From an uncultured Mollicutes bacterium (GTDB taxonomy: Bacteria; Bacillota_I; Bacilli_A; Acholeplasmatales; JAEDCM01), in contig CAMVDS010000002.1 in NCBI GenBank assembly GCA_947166335.1, positions 36,779-100,778 on the forward strand: a stretch of 64,000 nucleotides of DNA, in the 5' to 3' direction. Both the position numbers and the translations under genes were made by a program. Of this stretch, positions 17,368 to 26,586 are shown piece after piece (the stretch's first letter is position 1; each line of letters starts with the position of its first letter). The notes below the pieces were generated by a model. That model saw only the letters and a program-made list of their open reading frames with translations, searched no databases and was not told the origin of the DNA.

Positions 17368-18279
17368 CTATTTATTTTTAAAATCATATGGAGTTACTTG
17401 GTAAACATAGTAATTCAACCAGTTAGTGAAGAAGATATTAGCTGTTGATCTCCATAATACATCAACATCTGTGTTAGTTTCATCAGTAAAATAATTGTCT
17501 GGTCTATTAATTGGTAAGTTCTTTGCTAAATCACGCTCATATTCATTCTTTAAAGTAAACTTATCATATTCCATATGTCCAGTCACAAATATTTGACTAT
17601 TATCAGCTGATTTAATAATTGTTATTCCTGCTTCATCTGATTTAGCTAATGGAATTAAATCCTTACATTTTAATATATCTTCATCATCTATTTTTGTATG
17701 TCTTGAATGAGGTATATAGAATACATCATCAATACCATTTAATAGCTGTTCAAACTTAACACATTTTCTATGTTTAAATACACCGAAAAGCTTTTTATCA
17801 AGCGGTTTTTTATCTAATCCATAGAAATATTTTAAACCTGCTTGAGCACCCCAACAAATGAATAATGTAGAAGTTACGTGGCTCTTAGAGAAATCAAATA
17901 TTTCTTCTAATTCTTTCCAATATAATACATCATCATATTCCATCTTTTCTACAGGTGCTCCTGTAATAATCATACCATCATAATAATTATTTTTTATTTC
18001 ACTAAAAGTTTTATAGAAACGTTCTAAATGTTCTTGCGAAATATGCTTACTTTTATATGATTCAGTATTCATAAAAGTTGGATTTATTTGAAGTGGTGAG
18101 TTTGCTAATAACCTTAGTAATTGTGTTTCTGTTTCAATCTTAGTAGGCATTAGATTTAGTATTAATATTTCAATTGGTCTAATATCTTGTGCTTGTGCTC
18201 TTTTGTTAGACATGACAAAAATATTCTCACTCTCTAAAATATCAAATGCAGGAATATCTTTTGGAATTACAATTGGCAT
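17368..18279 (-). CDS. metA: Homoserine O-acetyltransferase (MetA/HTS family)
   Basis: 303 residues, family length. The catalytic Cys142 lies in FICWGAQAGL, and the His-Glu pair in TGHMEYD is present near residues 235-237. Residue 111 is Glu (GAPVE), the residue known to favour acetyl-CoA over succinyl-CoA in this family, so the product is probably O-acetylhomoserine (numbering counted from the start used here). It catalyses the first committed step of methionine synthesis in the cytosol. The Met-type T-box leader just upstream supports control by methionine starvation. No other met gene is in the window. Confidence 0.93.
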   Translation of the reverse strand: MPIVIPKDIPAFDILESENIFVMSNKRAQAQDIRPIEILILNLMPTKIETETQLLRLLANSPLQINPTFMNTESYKSKHISQEHLERFYKTFSEIKNNYYDGMIITGAPVEKMEYDDVLYWKELEEIFDFSKSHVTSTLFICWGAQAGLKYFYGLDKKPLDKKLFGVFKHRKCVKFEQLLNGIDDVFYIPHSRHTKIDDEDILKCKDLIPLAKSDEAGITIIKSADNSQIFVTGHMEYDKFTLKNEYERDLAKNLPINRPDNYFTDETNTDVDVLWRSTANIFFTNWLNYYVYQVTPYDFKNK

Positions 18280-18304
18280 ATTAACCGCCCCTTTCTTTTT
18301 ATAA

Positions 18305-18520
18305 TAAAAAAAGCATCCTAATTAAAGGACGCTATATAAACGTGGTACCACCTTTTTTTATCTATAATAATATAGACCTCTAAGCTATAACGGGCATACC
18401 CGGTTTAGCCTACATATCGACTAAACAGCTCCAGAGCCATCTAAACATAGCCTCAGTACTAATTTTCACCAACCATTAGCTCTCTAAAAAATCTTCTATG
18501 TTCTCTTTCCTTCAACGCTA
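18305..18520 (-). promoter_or_regulatory. T-box riboswitch, Met-specific, controlling metA
   Basis: Minus-strand leader with AGAGAG, the GGTTGGTGAAAA region, a candidate specifier ATG at 18438-18440 (TTTAGATGGC), the antiterminator core GGTGGTACCACG (18341-18352) and a terminator (arms AGCGTCCT / AGGATGCT, 18311-18333, then T7). UGGU in the core can pair with ACCA, fitting the A discriminator of tRNA-Met. The downstream gene is metA. Confidence 0.9.
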
Positions 18521-18547
18521 TAAAAGTATTATAACATAATTTATTTT

Positions 18548-19816
18548 TTAATCAAGTTTTTTGCCAAAAAGATTATAGCTATCAGCATCTGTGATTTCTA
18601 CTTGAATGACATCACCTTTTTTAAGTTTATCATCGCTTAGGACAAATAGATATCCATCTACATCATCAGGTGCAAACGCAAAGCTTCTACATATATAATA
18701 GTATCCTTCAAATTCTTCTACTATTGCCTTATGGATTTCTCCAACTCTCTCTAATCCTTTTTCTAGTGATATTTTTTCTTGCATATGCATTATTTCATTT
18801 AATCTGCGTTTTGCAGTATTCTTATTAACTTGAGGCATAAAATAACCTTTTGTGCCTTCTTCTTTAGAATAAGTAAAACCACCTAATTTATCAAATCTAA
18901 CATCACTAATAAACTGCTTTAAAATGTTAAAATCTTCTTCCTCTTCATAAGGAAAACCTAACATTACTGTAGTACGTAAAACGGCGTTAGGAATAGCTTT
19001 TCTTATTCTATTTACTAACGAATATAATATCTCATTTGTATCTCTTCTGTTCATTAATTTAAGCATTTTATCTGATGCATGTTGAATAGGTATATCAAAA
19101 TATGGAGTTATTACTTTACTATCTCTTACACATTCAATCAATTCATCAGTGACATCAGATGGATATAGATACAAAAATCTAATAAATTCAATATTAGGAA
19201 TAGTTTCTAATCTCTTAAGTAATTTGACTATATTTGTATTGCCTAGATCACTACCATATCTAGTAGTATCTTGACTTATTAATACTATTTCTTTTACACC
19301 TTTATTTACTAATGATACAGCTTCTTCATAAATATCATCTTCTAATCTTGATCTATAATTACCTCTAATTAAAGGTATAGCACAATAACTACATCTATTA
19401 TTACAACCATCACTTATTCTTAAATATGCTAAATGCTTTGGTGTAATTAATAATCTATTTTTTTCTTTAAAATCTTTAACATTTTCATTTAAAAAGTTAG
19501 ATAATATTTCTTTAATATGAGGATAATCTTTTATTCTAATAAATAAATCTACCTCAGGTAATGATTTTTTTAGATCTTCATAATAGCGTTCTACTAAGCA
19601 GCCAGTAACTATTAATTTTTTATTATAATCAGCCATCTCTAAAATAGTATCAATAGATTCTTTTTTTGCACTTTCAATAAAGCCACATGTATTAACAATA
19701 ATAACATCAGCTTCATCTATATTATTTGTTATTTCACTTCTTTTAAATACACCTAAAATCATTTCTGAATCGACTTGATTTTTAGCACATCCTAGTGAAA
19801 TTAATCCTACTTTCAT
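18548..19816 (-). CDS. rimO: Ribosomal protein S12 methylthiotransferase RimO
   Basis: 422 residues with the MTTase layout: N-terminal UPF0004 domain (VGLISLGCAKNQVDSE, with Cys10 and further cysteines in VNTCGF and TGCLVERY as cluster ligands), radical SAM domain with CNNRCSYC near 138-146, and a C-terminal TRAM-like domain. The N-terminal LISLGCAKNQVDSE signature marks RimO rather than MiaB. It modifies the S12 aspartate with a methylthio group using two [4Fe-4S] clusters. The ATG at 19816 has AAGGA 10 nt upstream; an in-frame GTG three codons earlier is too close to the SD. Third gene of a walJ-rlmH-rimO run. Confidence 0.9.
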   Translation of the reverse strand: MKVGLISLGCAKNQVDSEMILGVFKRSEITNNIDEADVIIVNTCGFIESAKKESIDTILEMADYNKKLIVTGCLVERYYEDLKKSLPEVDLFIRIKDYPHIKEILSNFLNENVKDFKEKNRLLITPKHLAYLRISDGCNNRCSYCAIPLIRGNYRSRLEDDIYEEAVSLVNKGVKEIVLISQDTTRYGSDLGNTNIVKLLKRLETIPNIEFIRFLYLYPSDVTDELIECVRDSKVITPYFDIPIQHASDKMLKLMNRRDTNEILYSLVNRIRKAIPNAVLRTTVMLGFPYEEEEDFNILKQFISDVRFDKLGGFTYSKEEGTKGYFMPQVNKNTAKRRLNEIMHMQEKISLEKGLERVGEIHKAIVEEFEGYYYICRSFAFAPDDVDGYLFVLSDDKLKKGDVIQVEITDADSYNLFGKKLD

Positions 19817-19854
19817 ATTTAACACATCCTTTATATAAGGCTTAATTAAGCCAT

Positions 19855-20316
19855 TTATTTATGATAAGATTCGTTATTATTAATCTTAAATGCACGGTAT
19901 ATTTGTTCCATTAAAATTAGCTTCATTAGTTTATGGGGAAAAGTAAATTTAGAAAAGCATAATCTATAATCTGCTTTTTTTATTACTTCTTCATCTAATC
20001 CTAAAGATCCACCAATTATGAAATTAATTGTTGAAGCAACATTTTTAATTTCATCTATTTTTTTTGCAAACTCTATGGAATCTAATTCCTTACCACCTAA
20101 ATCTAAAACAATTGTATATGAATTAGAAGGTATTTTAGAAAGAATTCTTTCAGCTTCTTTTTTCTTTACAACTTTACTATCTAATTCATTTGGTTCATCC
20201 ATTACCGTAATTAGTTCTATATTTGTATACTTAGTCAATCTTTTTCTATATTCTTCTATTCCATCAATAAAATACTGTTCTTTAATTTTCCCAACTGATA
20301 TTATGTTTATCTTCAT
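19855..20316 (-). CDS. rlmH: 23S rRNA (pseudouridine1915-N3)-methyltransferase RlmH
   Basis: 153 residues, the usual length of the SPOUT-class RlmH (about 155-159). It has the N-terminal KINIISVGKIKEQYF, the SAM-binding knot FIIGGSLGLDEEV and the conserved C-terminal FTFPHKLMKLILMEQIYRAF. It methylates N3 of pseudouridine 1915 in helix 69 of 23S rRNA. It starts 2 nt after the walJ stop, so it is cotranscribed with walJ, a pairing common in Bacillota. Nothing unusual is visible. Confidence 0.95.
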   Translation of the reverse strand: MKINIISVGKIKEQYFIDGIEEYRKRLTKYTNIELITVMDEPNELDSKVVKKKEAERILSKIPSNSYTIVLDLGGKELDSIEFAKKIDEIKNVASTINFIIGGSLGLDEEVIKKADYRLCFSKFTFPHKLMKLILMEQIYRAFKINNNESYHK

Positions 20317-20318
20317 AT

Positions 20319-21107
20319 CTATACCTCTATTATTCTTGTTTGACTAAATTGTTCAGCATAATCAAAAGTAATTTTATCTACATCAATAGAAAAATCATTG
20401 AATACTCTAAACACAGTTTCTTTTAATATATCTAAACTATTACATTCTCTAGACCTATGGATAAAACAAATGTTTTTAGTCCTTTCAGTAATTAGGTAAG
20501 ATAAGTTAACAGCCGAATCTTCATTTGATAAATGTCCTAAATCTCCAAGTACTCTATTTTTTAACATTTGTGTTCTATTAGAATTCATTTCCATTCCCGG
20601 ATCATAATTAGCTTCAAATAAATAACAGTCGGCATCTTTTAATATAGTTCTATAATCTGTATCTAAATAACCTGTATCAGCAACATAAACTACCTTTTTC
20701 CCGTTTTCCCTAACAATTATTCCAAGACATTCCCTTGTATCATGTGATAGAGGGAAAAATTCTATTTCCATATCATTTATTTTAATCTTTTCAAACGGAT
20801 TTACAAACACGTGATTTAAATTCTTAATATTGTTGAAAATATCTGGATTAAGCGATAAATAGGACTTTTCATTAATGTATAAAGGCATATCATTATTCTT
20901 TAAAATACTAGTAATATATTTTGTATGATCAATATGCTCATGAGTGATGATTAGTCCATCATATTTAACATCTTCAATACCATTTTCTTTTAATCTTGAT
21001 TTAATTTGTCTAAGGGATATACCCGCATCAATCAATATGGTTGCGCTACTTCCTTTTATATAAGTAGTATTCCCACTTGACCCGCTTCCTATAACAACAA
21101 TTTCCAT
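20319..21107 (-). CDS. walJ: WalJ/YycJ-type MBL-fold metallohydrolase
   Basis: 262 residues with the metallo-beta-lactamase fold. The N-terminus IGSGSSGNTTYI is typical of the YycJ family, the metal motif is THEHIDH (55-61), and further ligands are in LSHDT and VADTGY. Family members are cytosolic, with a probable 5'-3' DNA exonuclease activity linked to replication and mismatch repair. In many Bacillota the gene lies with the walRK operon or next to rlmH; here only rlmH is adjacent, and no walRK genes are visible. The promoter region is shared with the divergent lipoprotein gene. Confidence 0.88.
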   Translation of the reverse strand: MEIVVIGSGSSGNTTYIKGSSATILIDAGISLRQIKSRLKENGIEDVKYDGLIITHEHIDHTKYITSILKNNDMPLYINEKSYLSLNPDIFNNIKNLNHVFVNPFEKIKINDMEIEFFPLSHDTRECLGIIVRENGKKVVYVADTGYLDTDYRTILKDADCYLFEANYDPGMEMNSNRTQMLKNRVLGDLGHLSNEDSAVNLSYLITERTKNICFIHRSRECNSLDILKETVFRVFNDFSIDVDKITFDYAEQFSQTRIIEV

Positions 21108-21181
21108 AAAATCACCTCTTTTATTTTACCATAATAAGAACTCTATATAAAGCATTTTAATTTAATAAATTAATTTATATA

Positions 21182-21234
21182 TTGCATATTATGTAAAAAA
21201 TGGTATAATTAATTGTGCTATGGTTTTACCATAG
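21182..21234 (+). promoter_or_regulatory. Promoter and leader hairpin of the 1064-residue lipoprotein gene
   Basis: TTGCAT (21182-21187), 16-nt spacer, extended -10 TGGTATAAT (box at 21204-21209). Just downstream a 7-bp hairpin CTATGGT / ACCATAG with a 3-nt T loop (21218-21234) sits at the predicted 5' end of the mRNA, where it could protect the transcript. Confidence 0.65.
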
Positions 21235-21272
21235 GGACATAAAAAAAGACAAAATGAGGAGTGACTTAAAGA

Positions 21273-24200
21273 ATGGAAAACAAAAAGGTATTAGGCAAAA
21301 TTATTCCTGCAGTATTAGTTCTTGTCTTAGCTCTTCTATTGGTAATTGCAATTTCTTCTTGTTCAAAAGGAAAGAAGACACCAACAGGAGAAATAATCGA
21401 TGAGAAAGATTATTTAAAGATTAATATTGCCGATGACAAAACTTACACTGTTTCCAAATTAGAGTTCTACAACAAGCTAAGATACGTTGGTTATGATGTA
21501 TTTGAAGATGCTTTGTATGAAGCAGCTTTAAGCGATATTGTAACTGATATCAAGCAAGACATTAGTAGTAACGAATCTAATTTGACAAATGCTAAGTATT
21601 TCAAGAAGTTTAAATACATTATTGATAGCGAAGTATATGGAACAGCTGATGAGGACGAGATTGAAAAAATCGAAGATGACGAAAAGGAACAAAAGGTTAA
21701 AACTTACCTTAACAAATTGAAACAAGTCGGTTACACAATCAATTATGCAGATGGTTTATATCAACTAGCATCTTTCGAATATTCAACAATCAAACTTGCT
21801 AAAAGAGAATACGCTAGAAAGCTTCTTCTTGAAGAAGTTGATGAAATCGATAGCGATAACCAAATTACAAGCAAGAAAATCAAAGATTATTTTGATAAGA
21901 AAGTAACTAACAAGGGTGATTTAAGTGCATTAGTTGTATTATTCTCATCTCAAACAGAAATTACTGACACTTTAAAACAATTAAATTTAAAATTCATTGG
22001 AAACAAATTATACAGAGTTTCACCATCAAAAGCAACTTATGAAGACCCTTCAAATCCAAAATTCTCTGAATATGAAGAATATTATGATGATTTTGATAAC
22101 AGTGTTGAAGGTGTAGCTGCACTAGATGATAACGAAGTATTATTTGAGTTCTGTAGAGTTTATAATTACATCTACTCTTATAGAAACAAATTAAAATTCA
22201 CAATTGGAACAGATACTACTGATTATCTAGATAAAGAAGTTAATCCACTTGAAGATAATTATACAGATTCTGAATATATGGCAATTAAGAATTGTGCATT
22301 AGAAGATATGGTAGAAATGCTTCTTGCGCAAGATAATGGTATTTTTGAAGAAACACCAAGATTAAACTATACATACAAAGTATTATATGAAATCGATTCA
22401 ACACTTCAAGAAGCACTAGCTAAAAAATACTTATATGATAGTGATGAATATCCAAGATATAACACACCTTCTTCTACTTACATTAGAGGTAATTATTTAG
22501 CATTCAAATTAAAAGATGCTGATGTCTTAGAATATAATGGTATTGAGGCTTTAGCTAAATTACTTGACGCTATTGAAAAAGGTGAATCTGAAGCAGTAAT
22601 AAAAGCTCATATTGAATCAATCAAAGAAGAATTCACTGATTTATTATTAGGTTTAGGAATTTATTCTGATGATACAAAGATTAAAGCATGGGCTAATGAA
22701 TATGCAAACAAGATTACAGTTTTAGGTATCACTGGTGCCAAAGAAATTATGGCAAGTATTAGTGATAAAGAAAATGAAGATTCTATTTTCTCAAAGATTT
22801 TTGAAACATTACTTACTGATTCATATATCAATGAAAAATTAAATGAATTCCTTGAAGATCAATGCAAGATCACAATCTATGATCAATTATTTGAAGTTCA
22901 ATTTGCTTCTAAAAATGATTTCTATAAATCAGGAAACAAACAATCAAAAACTGATATTTTAAAGGTTGTTGTTAAAGATAAAGAAACTAAAGAAACAAAG
23001 GAAACAAAAATTACTGCTGCTGAAATGTTTGATAGATTATACAAGAGACATGGAGCTTCAGAAGCATCATATACTTTAGGAACTCAAATATTAAAAGATA
23101 AGTTCTATGATAAAATTACTGAAGAAAAGAAAAAAGAATTTACTGAAGAATATGATAGAATAATTTCTTACTTTGCTCAAGGTAATACATCACAATATGG
23201 CTATAGTCCTTCTATTGGACAAAAAGCATTCGTAAATCTATATTTTAGAGCTGATAATAAAGATGATGCAATTTTTAATATGTGGGCTGCAAGCGAATTA
23301 CAAAACATTTTACTATATTCTAATCCAAATGATATTAATAATGATATGTTAACTAACTTAGTTACTTTAACTAATGTTGAATTCAATAATTTCGCTCATA
23401 TAGAATTCAACTCATTATATGTTTATACAGATGATAATGAAGATGGTAAAGCTGATGATTGGACTATCGTAGATGATGCTGATCCAAGAAAGATTGAAGT
23501 TAAAAAATTAGCAACTGAATTAATAAATATTATTAATGAACGTGCTATGACTGAATATTCTAATTCTAACCGCGAAGGCGCATATAACGGATTATACAGT
23601 AATTACGAATCAGCTTCTAGAATTTCTCATCTAGGAAATTATGGAGATGGACAACCACTTCCAACATTTACTACTTCAGCTGAAAAAGAAGCATACTACT
23701 TCTCTAAATTCAAAGCAAAAGGATTATTCTTAGGTGAGCATATTAGTATTATTGTAGAAAATGGTAAAGAATTAGCTAAACAAGATTTTGATGAAAACAA
23801 AGTTCAATTAAAGAATATTTATGATTTTATGATTAAAAATCATAGTGAAGATTTAAAAGTTGACCAAATCGTTGCAAGAATTGTAAATGCTGATGATGAA
23901 GGTGCAAATATTGATAAAGCTACTACTGAAAACATCTTCTTATCTGAAGAAGGATTTACAACATTCTACATCGTAGATACTAAGGAAGCTGAATCATTTA
24001 AGTTTGAATTTAAGGATAACGCTGATACTTCTACTGGAGGTAAAGTATATCCATATTCAATCGATGAAAATGATATGTTCCCAGTAGATGAAGATGGTAA
24101 GCCAATCGATAATACAACTACTGATCCTGAACATACATTATACAACACAAATAAAGATGTTACTTTAAATCAAATGACATTATATGTAAGAGAATATAAT

Positions 24201-24467
24201 GATGGTGTTGAATCACTAGCAATTAGCGTAGTTGATGCATTCAAAGTTTACTTTGATGATCAAATCATGAGCAAATATACTTCTGAAACATTTAGATTCT
24301 ATATCTTCAACTGTTTAATTAATAATTATATCTCAGAAGGAAAACTTACTATTAAAGATGATGATTTAAAAGCAAGCATCGATACTCTTGCTGAAAGCAA
24401 GAATGAATCATTATTTGAATTTAAAGATACATTAACTTCACAAAAATGGTTCGAATTATTTAACTAA
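21273..24467 (+). CDS. Very large acidic lipoprotein of unknown function
   Basis: 1064 residues. A hydrophobic segment (about 11-28) is followed by AISSC, a plausible lipobox, so it is probably an extracytoplasmic lipoprotein. The mature part is rich in Asp, Glu, Lys, Asn and Tyr and predicted mostly helical. Two segments, KTYTVSKLEFYNKLRYVG near 55 and ETKITAAEMFDRLYKRHG near 578, resemble the starts of SurA/PrsA-type foldase N-domains, hinting at an internal duplication (low certainty). Near 717-727 DDNEDGKADDW looks like a Ca-binding loop. No parvulin domain was recognised. SD GAGGAG lies 11 nt before the ATG. It is monocistronic, between its own promoter and a terminator. The function is unknown; a chaperone or scaffold at the surface is a guess. 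Confidence 0.7.
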   Translation: MENKKVLGKIIPAVLVLVLALLLVIAISSCSKGKKTPTGEIIDEKDYLKINIADDKTYTVSKLEFYNKLRYVGYDVFEDALYEAALSDIVTDIKQDISSNESNLTNAKYFKKFKYIIDSEVYGTADEDEIEKIEDDEKEQKVKTYLNKLKQVGYTINYADGLYQLASFEYSTIKLAKREYARKLLLEEVDEIDSDNQITSKKIKDYFDKKVTNKGDLSALVVLFSSQTEITDTLKQLNLKFIGNKLYRVSPSKATYEDPSNPKFSEYEEYYDDFDNSVEGVAALDDNEVLFEFCRVYNYIYSYRNKLKFTIGTDTTDYLDKEVNPLEDNYTDSEYMAIKNCALEDMVEMLLAQDNGIFEETPRLNYTYKVLYEIDSTLQEALAKKYLYDSDEYPRYNTPSSTYIRGNYLAFKLKDADVLEYNGIEALAKLLDAIEKGESEAVIKAHIESIKEEFTDLLLGLGIYSDDTKIKAWANEYANKITVLGITGAKEIMASISDKENEDSIFSKIFETLLTDSYINEKLNEFLEDQCKITIYDQLFEVQFASKNDFYKSGNKQSKTDILKVVVKDKETKETKETKITAAEMFDRLYKRHGASEASYTLGTQILKDKFYDKITEEKKKEFTEEYDRIISYFAQGNTSQYGYSPSIGQKAFVNLYFRADNKDDAIFNMWAASELQNILLYSNPNDINNDMLTNLVTLTNVEFNNFAHIEFNSLYVYTDDNEDGKADDWTIVDDADPRKIEVKKLATELINIINERAMTEYSNSNREGAYNGLYSNYESASRISHLGNYGDGQPLPTFTTSAEKEAYYFSKFKAKGLFLGEHISIIVENGKELAKQDFDENKVQLKNIYDFMIKNHSEDLKVDQIVARIVNADDEGANIDKATTENIFLSEEGFTTFYIVDTKEAESFKFEFKDNADTSTGGKVYPYSIDENDMFPVDEDGKPIDNTTTDPEHTLYNTNKDVTLNQMTLYVREYNDGVESLAISVVDAFKVYFDDQIMSKYTSETFRFYIFNCLINNYISEGKLTIKDDDLKASIDTLAESKNESLFEFKDTLTSQKWFELFN

Positions 24468-24486
24468 GTCAATCCTATTAAAATAT

Positions 24487-24517
24487 AAAGAGTTAGGTTA
24501 ATCCCTAACTCTTTTTT
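24487..24517 (+). terminator. Terminator of the lipoprotein gene
   Basis: Stem AAAGAGTTAGG / CCTAACTCTTT followed by T on the plus strand. Confidence 0.85.
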
Positions 24518-24525
24518 TATCAATA

Positions 24526-24550
24526 AAAAAACATTAGAAGATCTAATGTT
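24526..24550 (-). terminator. Terminator of cca-yhaM
   Basis: Minus-strand stem AACATTAG / CTAATGTT with a 5-nt loop, then T7. It overlaps the yhaM stop codon. Confidence 0.8.
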
Positions 24551-25442
24551 ATTTTATAGGTTTATATAATCTTGTTTTGTTTAATACTGATATACCTTGA
24601 GAGAATTCTCCTTCATTATAAGTATCTAAACTTTCTCCAACAACTGTCAATTTAGAATCCATATCATCAATCATATTAACTACTACTGCTTCAGGAAGCA
24701 TAGGACGCTTAGGTGAGCCAAATTCAGGAATACCATGATGTGATAAAACAATATGTTCTAGAATCATTATTTCTTCCCCTTGAATGCAGTTTACAAAGGC
24801 TGCTCTTTCAATTGCTAAAACACCTAAAACAATATGACCAAGTAATAGTCCTTCTGTAGTATATTGTGCTTTAATAGCACCACTGAATTCATATACTTTT
24901 GCTATATCATGTAGAATAATACCTGCATATACTAAATCAGTATCTAGATAATCATATATTTTACAAATGCCGAAAGCATTTTTAAGCATTCTATATGTAT
25001 GATATAATAAGCCACTTACATATGCATGATGAAATTTAGTTGCAGCTGGATAAATAATAAAATTATCTTTATTATTATAATATAGATATTGAGCAATTGT
25101 TCTTATTTTATCATTTTTGATTTTATTTAAAGTATCTTCTATGAATCCAATTGCTTCAAGCGCATCAAAAGGTGCTGCTTGATAATATTTAGGTAGAATA
25201 GATAATAATCTATTAGAATCATATACTTCAAAAACATCTTTTGCACTTTCTAATACTAATTGTTCTTTTTCATGATAAACTCTTTGTGTTACATCAAATA
25301 TATATAAGCTTCCAACAGTTAATTCTTCTATTTGTTCTGGTGTTGCTTTTAGATTTATACTATCTTTACTCTCTAATTTTATTGTAACGTTATTAAAGCC
25401 ATCGCCTTGATTGAAACTTTCAACTACGCCAATGTATTCCAT
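24549..25442 (-). CDS. yhaM: YhaM-type 3'-5' exoribonuclease (OB fold plus HD domain)
   Basis: 297 residues. An N-terminal OB-fold (1-75) is followed by a helical linker and an HD domain whose metal ligands are visible as HH (138-139), His148 and His178-Asp179 (ILHDIAKVYEF). This layout is that of YhaM/Cbf1, which degrades RNA and DNA from the 3' end. Length is slightly short of B. subtilis YhaM (about 314). The start overlaps the 3' end of cca by 19 nt, implying translational coupling with the tRNA nucleotidyltransferase, another 3'-end RNA enzyme. No hint of truncation. Confidence 0.88.
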   Translation of the reverse strand: MEYIGVVESFNQGDGFNNVTIKLESKDSINLKATPEQIEELTVGSLYIFDVTQRVYHEKEQLVLESAKDVFEVYDSNRLLSILPKYYQAAPFDALEAIGFIEDTLNKIKNDKIRTIAQYLYYNNKDNFIIYPAATKFHHAYVSGLLYHTYRMLKNAFGICKIYDYLDTDLVYAGIILHDIAKVYEFSGAIKAQYTTEGLLLGHIVLGVLAIERAAFVNCIQGEEIMILEHIVLSHHGIPEFGSPKRPMLPEAVVVNMIDDMDSKLTVVGESLDTYNEGEFSQGISVLNKTRLYKPIK

Positions 25443-26512
25443 TTCTTTGCCTCCTCTAAAAGAAGAATATTATCATTTTTGATTTTCTTTTCTAAAACCA
25501 TTTTAGCAAGATAATTTAGACATTCTCCTCTTTTTTCTTTACTAACAATATTTATTAAATCATTACCATTTATATTTAAATCCTTTAAAGATTTAATTTC
25601 TAGATTTTCATATATAGAATTATCCTTTTTAAGATAATCTAATGCATATATACTAGGTATATATCCAACTTCAAATAAATTATAATCTGTTATGCCTTTT
25701 TTAAGCAAATTTACGCATTTGTCTAAGTATCTCAATTCTTGCTTAGATATTTGCCAAAAATCGCTTATTTGGCCGTTTTTAAGCAAACTATTAATCAATA
25801 TATCTCTAAATGATATATCATAATCTTCGAAAATTACCATATTTGGAAATACTTCATTAATTTTAAGTTCAAAGAATAATTTCCAAGCCTTTAATCTGTA
25901 ACTTCCTTTGGATATTTTATCGAACTCTATTCTTATTCTTTCAATAGATACATTCTTTAATAATTCTTTATTATTTTTAATAGATAAATATGTATCAATA
26001 TCTAAATCAAATCCTAACTTAGATATGAATGAAAATGATCTTAAAATTCTTAAAGCATCTTCCTTAAATCTATCTGTAGGATTCCCTATTGTTTTAATAA
26101 TTTTATTATCTAAATCCTTTTTAGCATCTAAATAATCAATTATATTTTTATCTTTATCCATTAAAAAGGAATTAATAGTGAAGTCTCTTCTCTTTAAGTC
26201 GTCAAGCACATTCTTAGAATAATTAACTCCCATAGGATGTCTATTATCGCTATATTTTCCATCAAATCTAAATGTTGTGTGTTCAAAAATATGACCTTTA
26301 TAATCAATTAAAACTGTCCCGTATTTTATTCCTGAAGGGATAGTTTTAAAGATTTTAGATACTTCTTCTGGTGTCGCGCTGCTTGTTAAATCTATATCAT
26401 TAGATTTTATATCTAAAAGATAATCTCTAACAAATCCACCAACTATGTAGGCATCAAAATTGTTATTATTTAAAATGCCTAAAATCTCTAAAGCTATGTT
26501 TAAATAATCCAT
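25424..26512 (-). CDS. cca: CCA tRNA nucleotidyltransferase
   Basis: 362 residues of the class II nucleotidyltransferase family. GGFVRDYLL (25-33) and NDIDLTS with the catalytic Asp39/Asp41 form the active site, and RRDFTINSFLMD is the ribose-selecting motif B. The fold then continues into the neck and body helices with LRILRSFSFISKLGFD. The enzyme adds or repairs the 3' CCA end of tRNA. Family members of Bacillota are usually 390-400 residues, so the tail domain is short here. The tRNA-Asp of this window already encodes CCA, making repair one probable role. It shares a compact divergent promoter region with yigZ. Confidence 0.9.
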   Translation of the reverse strand: MDYLNIALEILGILNNNNFDAYIVGGFVRDYLLDIKSNDIDLTSSATPEEVSKIFKTIPSGIKYGTVLIDYKGHIFEHTTFRFDGKYSDNRHPMGVNYSKNVLDDLKRRDFTINSFLMDKDKNIIDYLDAKKDLDNKIIKTIGNPTDRFKEDALRILRSFSFISKLGFDLDIDTYLSIKNNKELLKNVSIERIRIEFDKISKGSYRLKAWKLFFELKINEVFPNMVIFEDYDISFRDILINSLLKNGQISDFWQISKQELRYLDKCVNLLKKGITDYNLFEVGYIPSIYALDYLKKDNSIYENLEIKSLKDLNINGNDLINIVSKEKRGECLNYLAKMVLEKKIKNDNILLLEEAKKWNTLA

Positions 26513-26530
26513 TCTAACACCCCGTTATAA

Positions 26531-26571
26531 ATTATAACAAACTATTAGTTTTTTTGCAATTATGTTATAAT
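26531..26571. promoter_or_regulatory. Compact divergent promoters of cca (-) and yigZ (+)
   Basis: Two extended -10 boxes (TGTTATAAT) face away from each other: 26531-26536 on the minus strand for cca and 26566-26571 on the plus strand for yigZ. They are 29 nt apart, so both polymerases cannot bind together. Confidence 0.55.
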
Positions 26572-26586
26572 GTTTATGGTGGTTAT

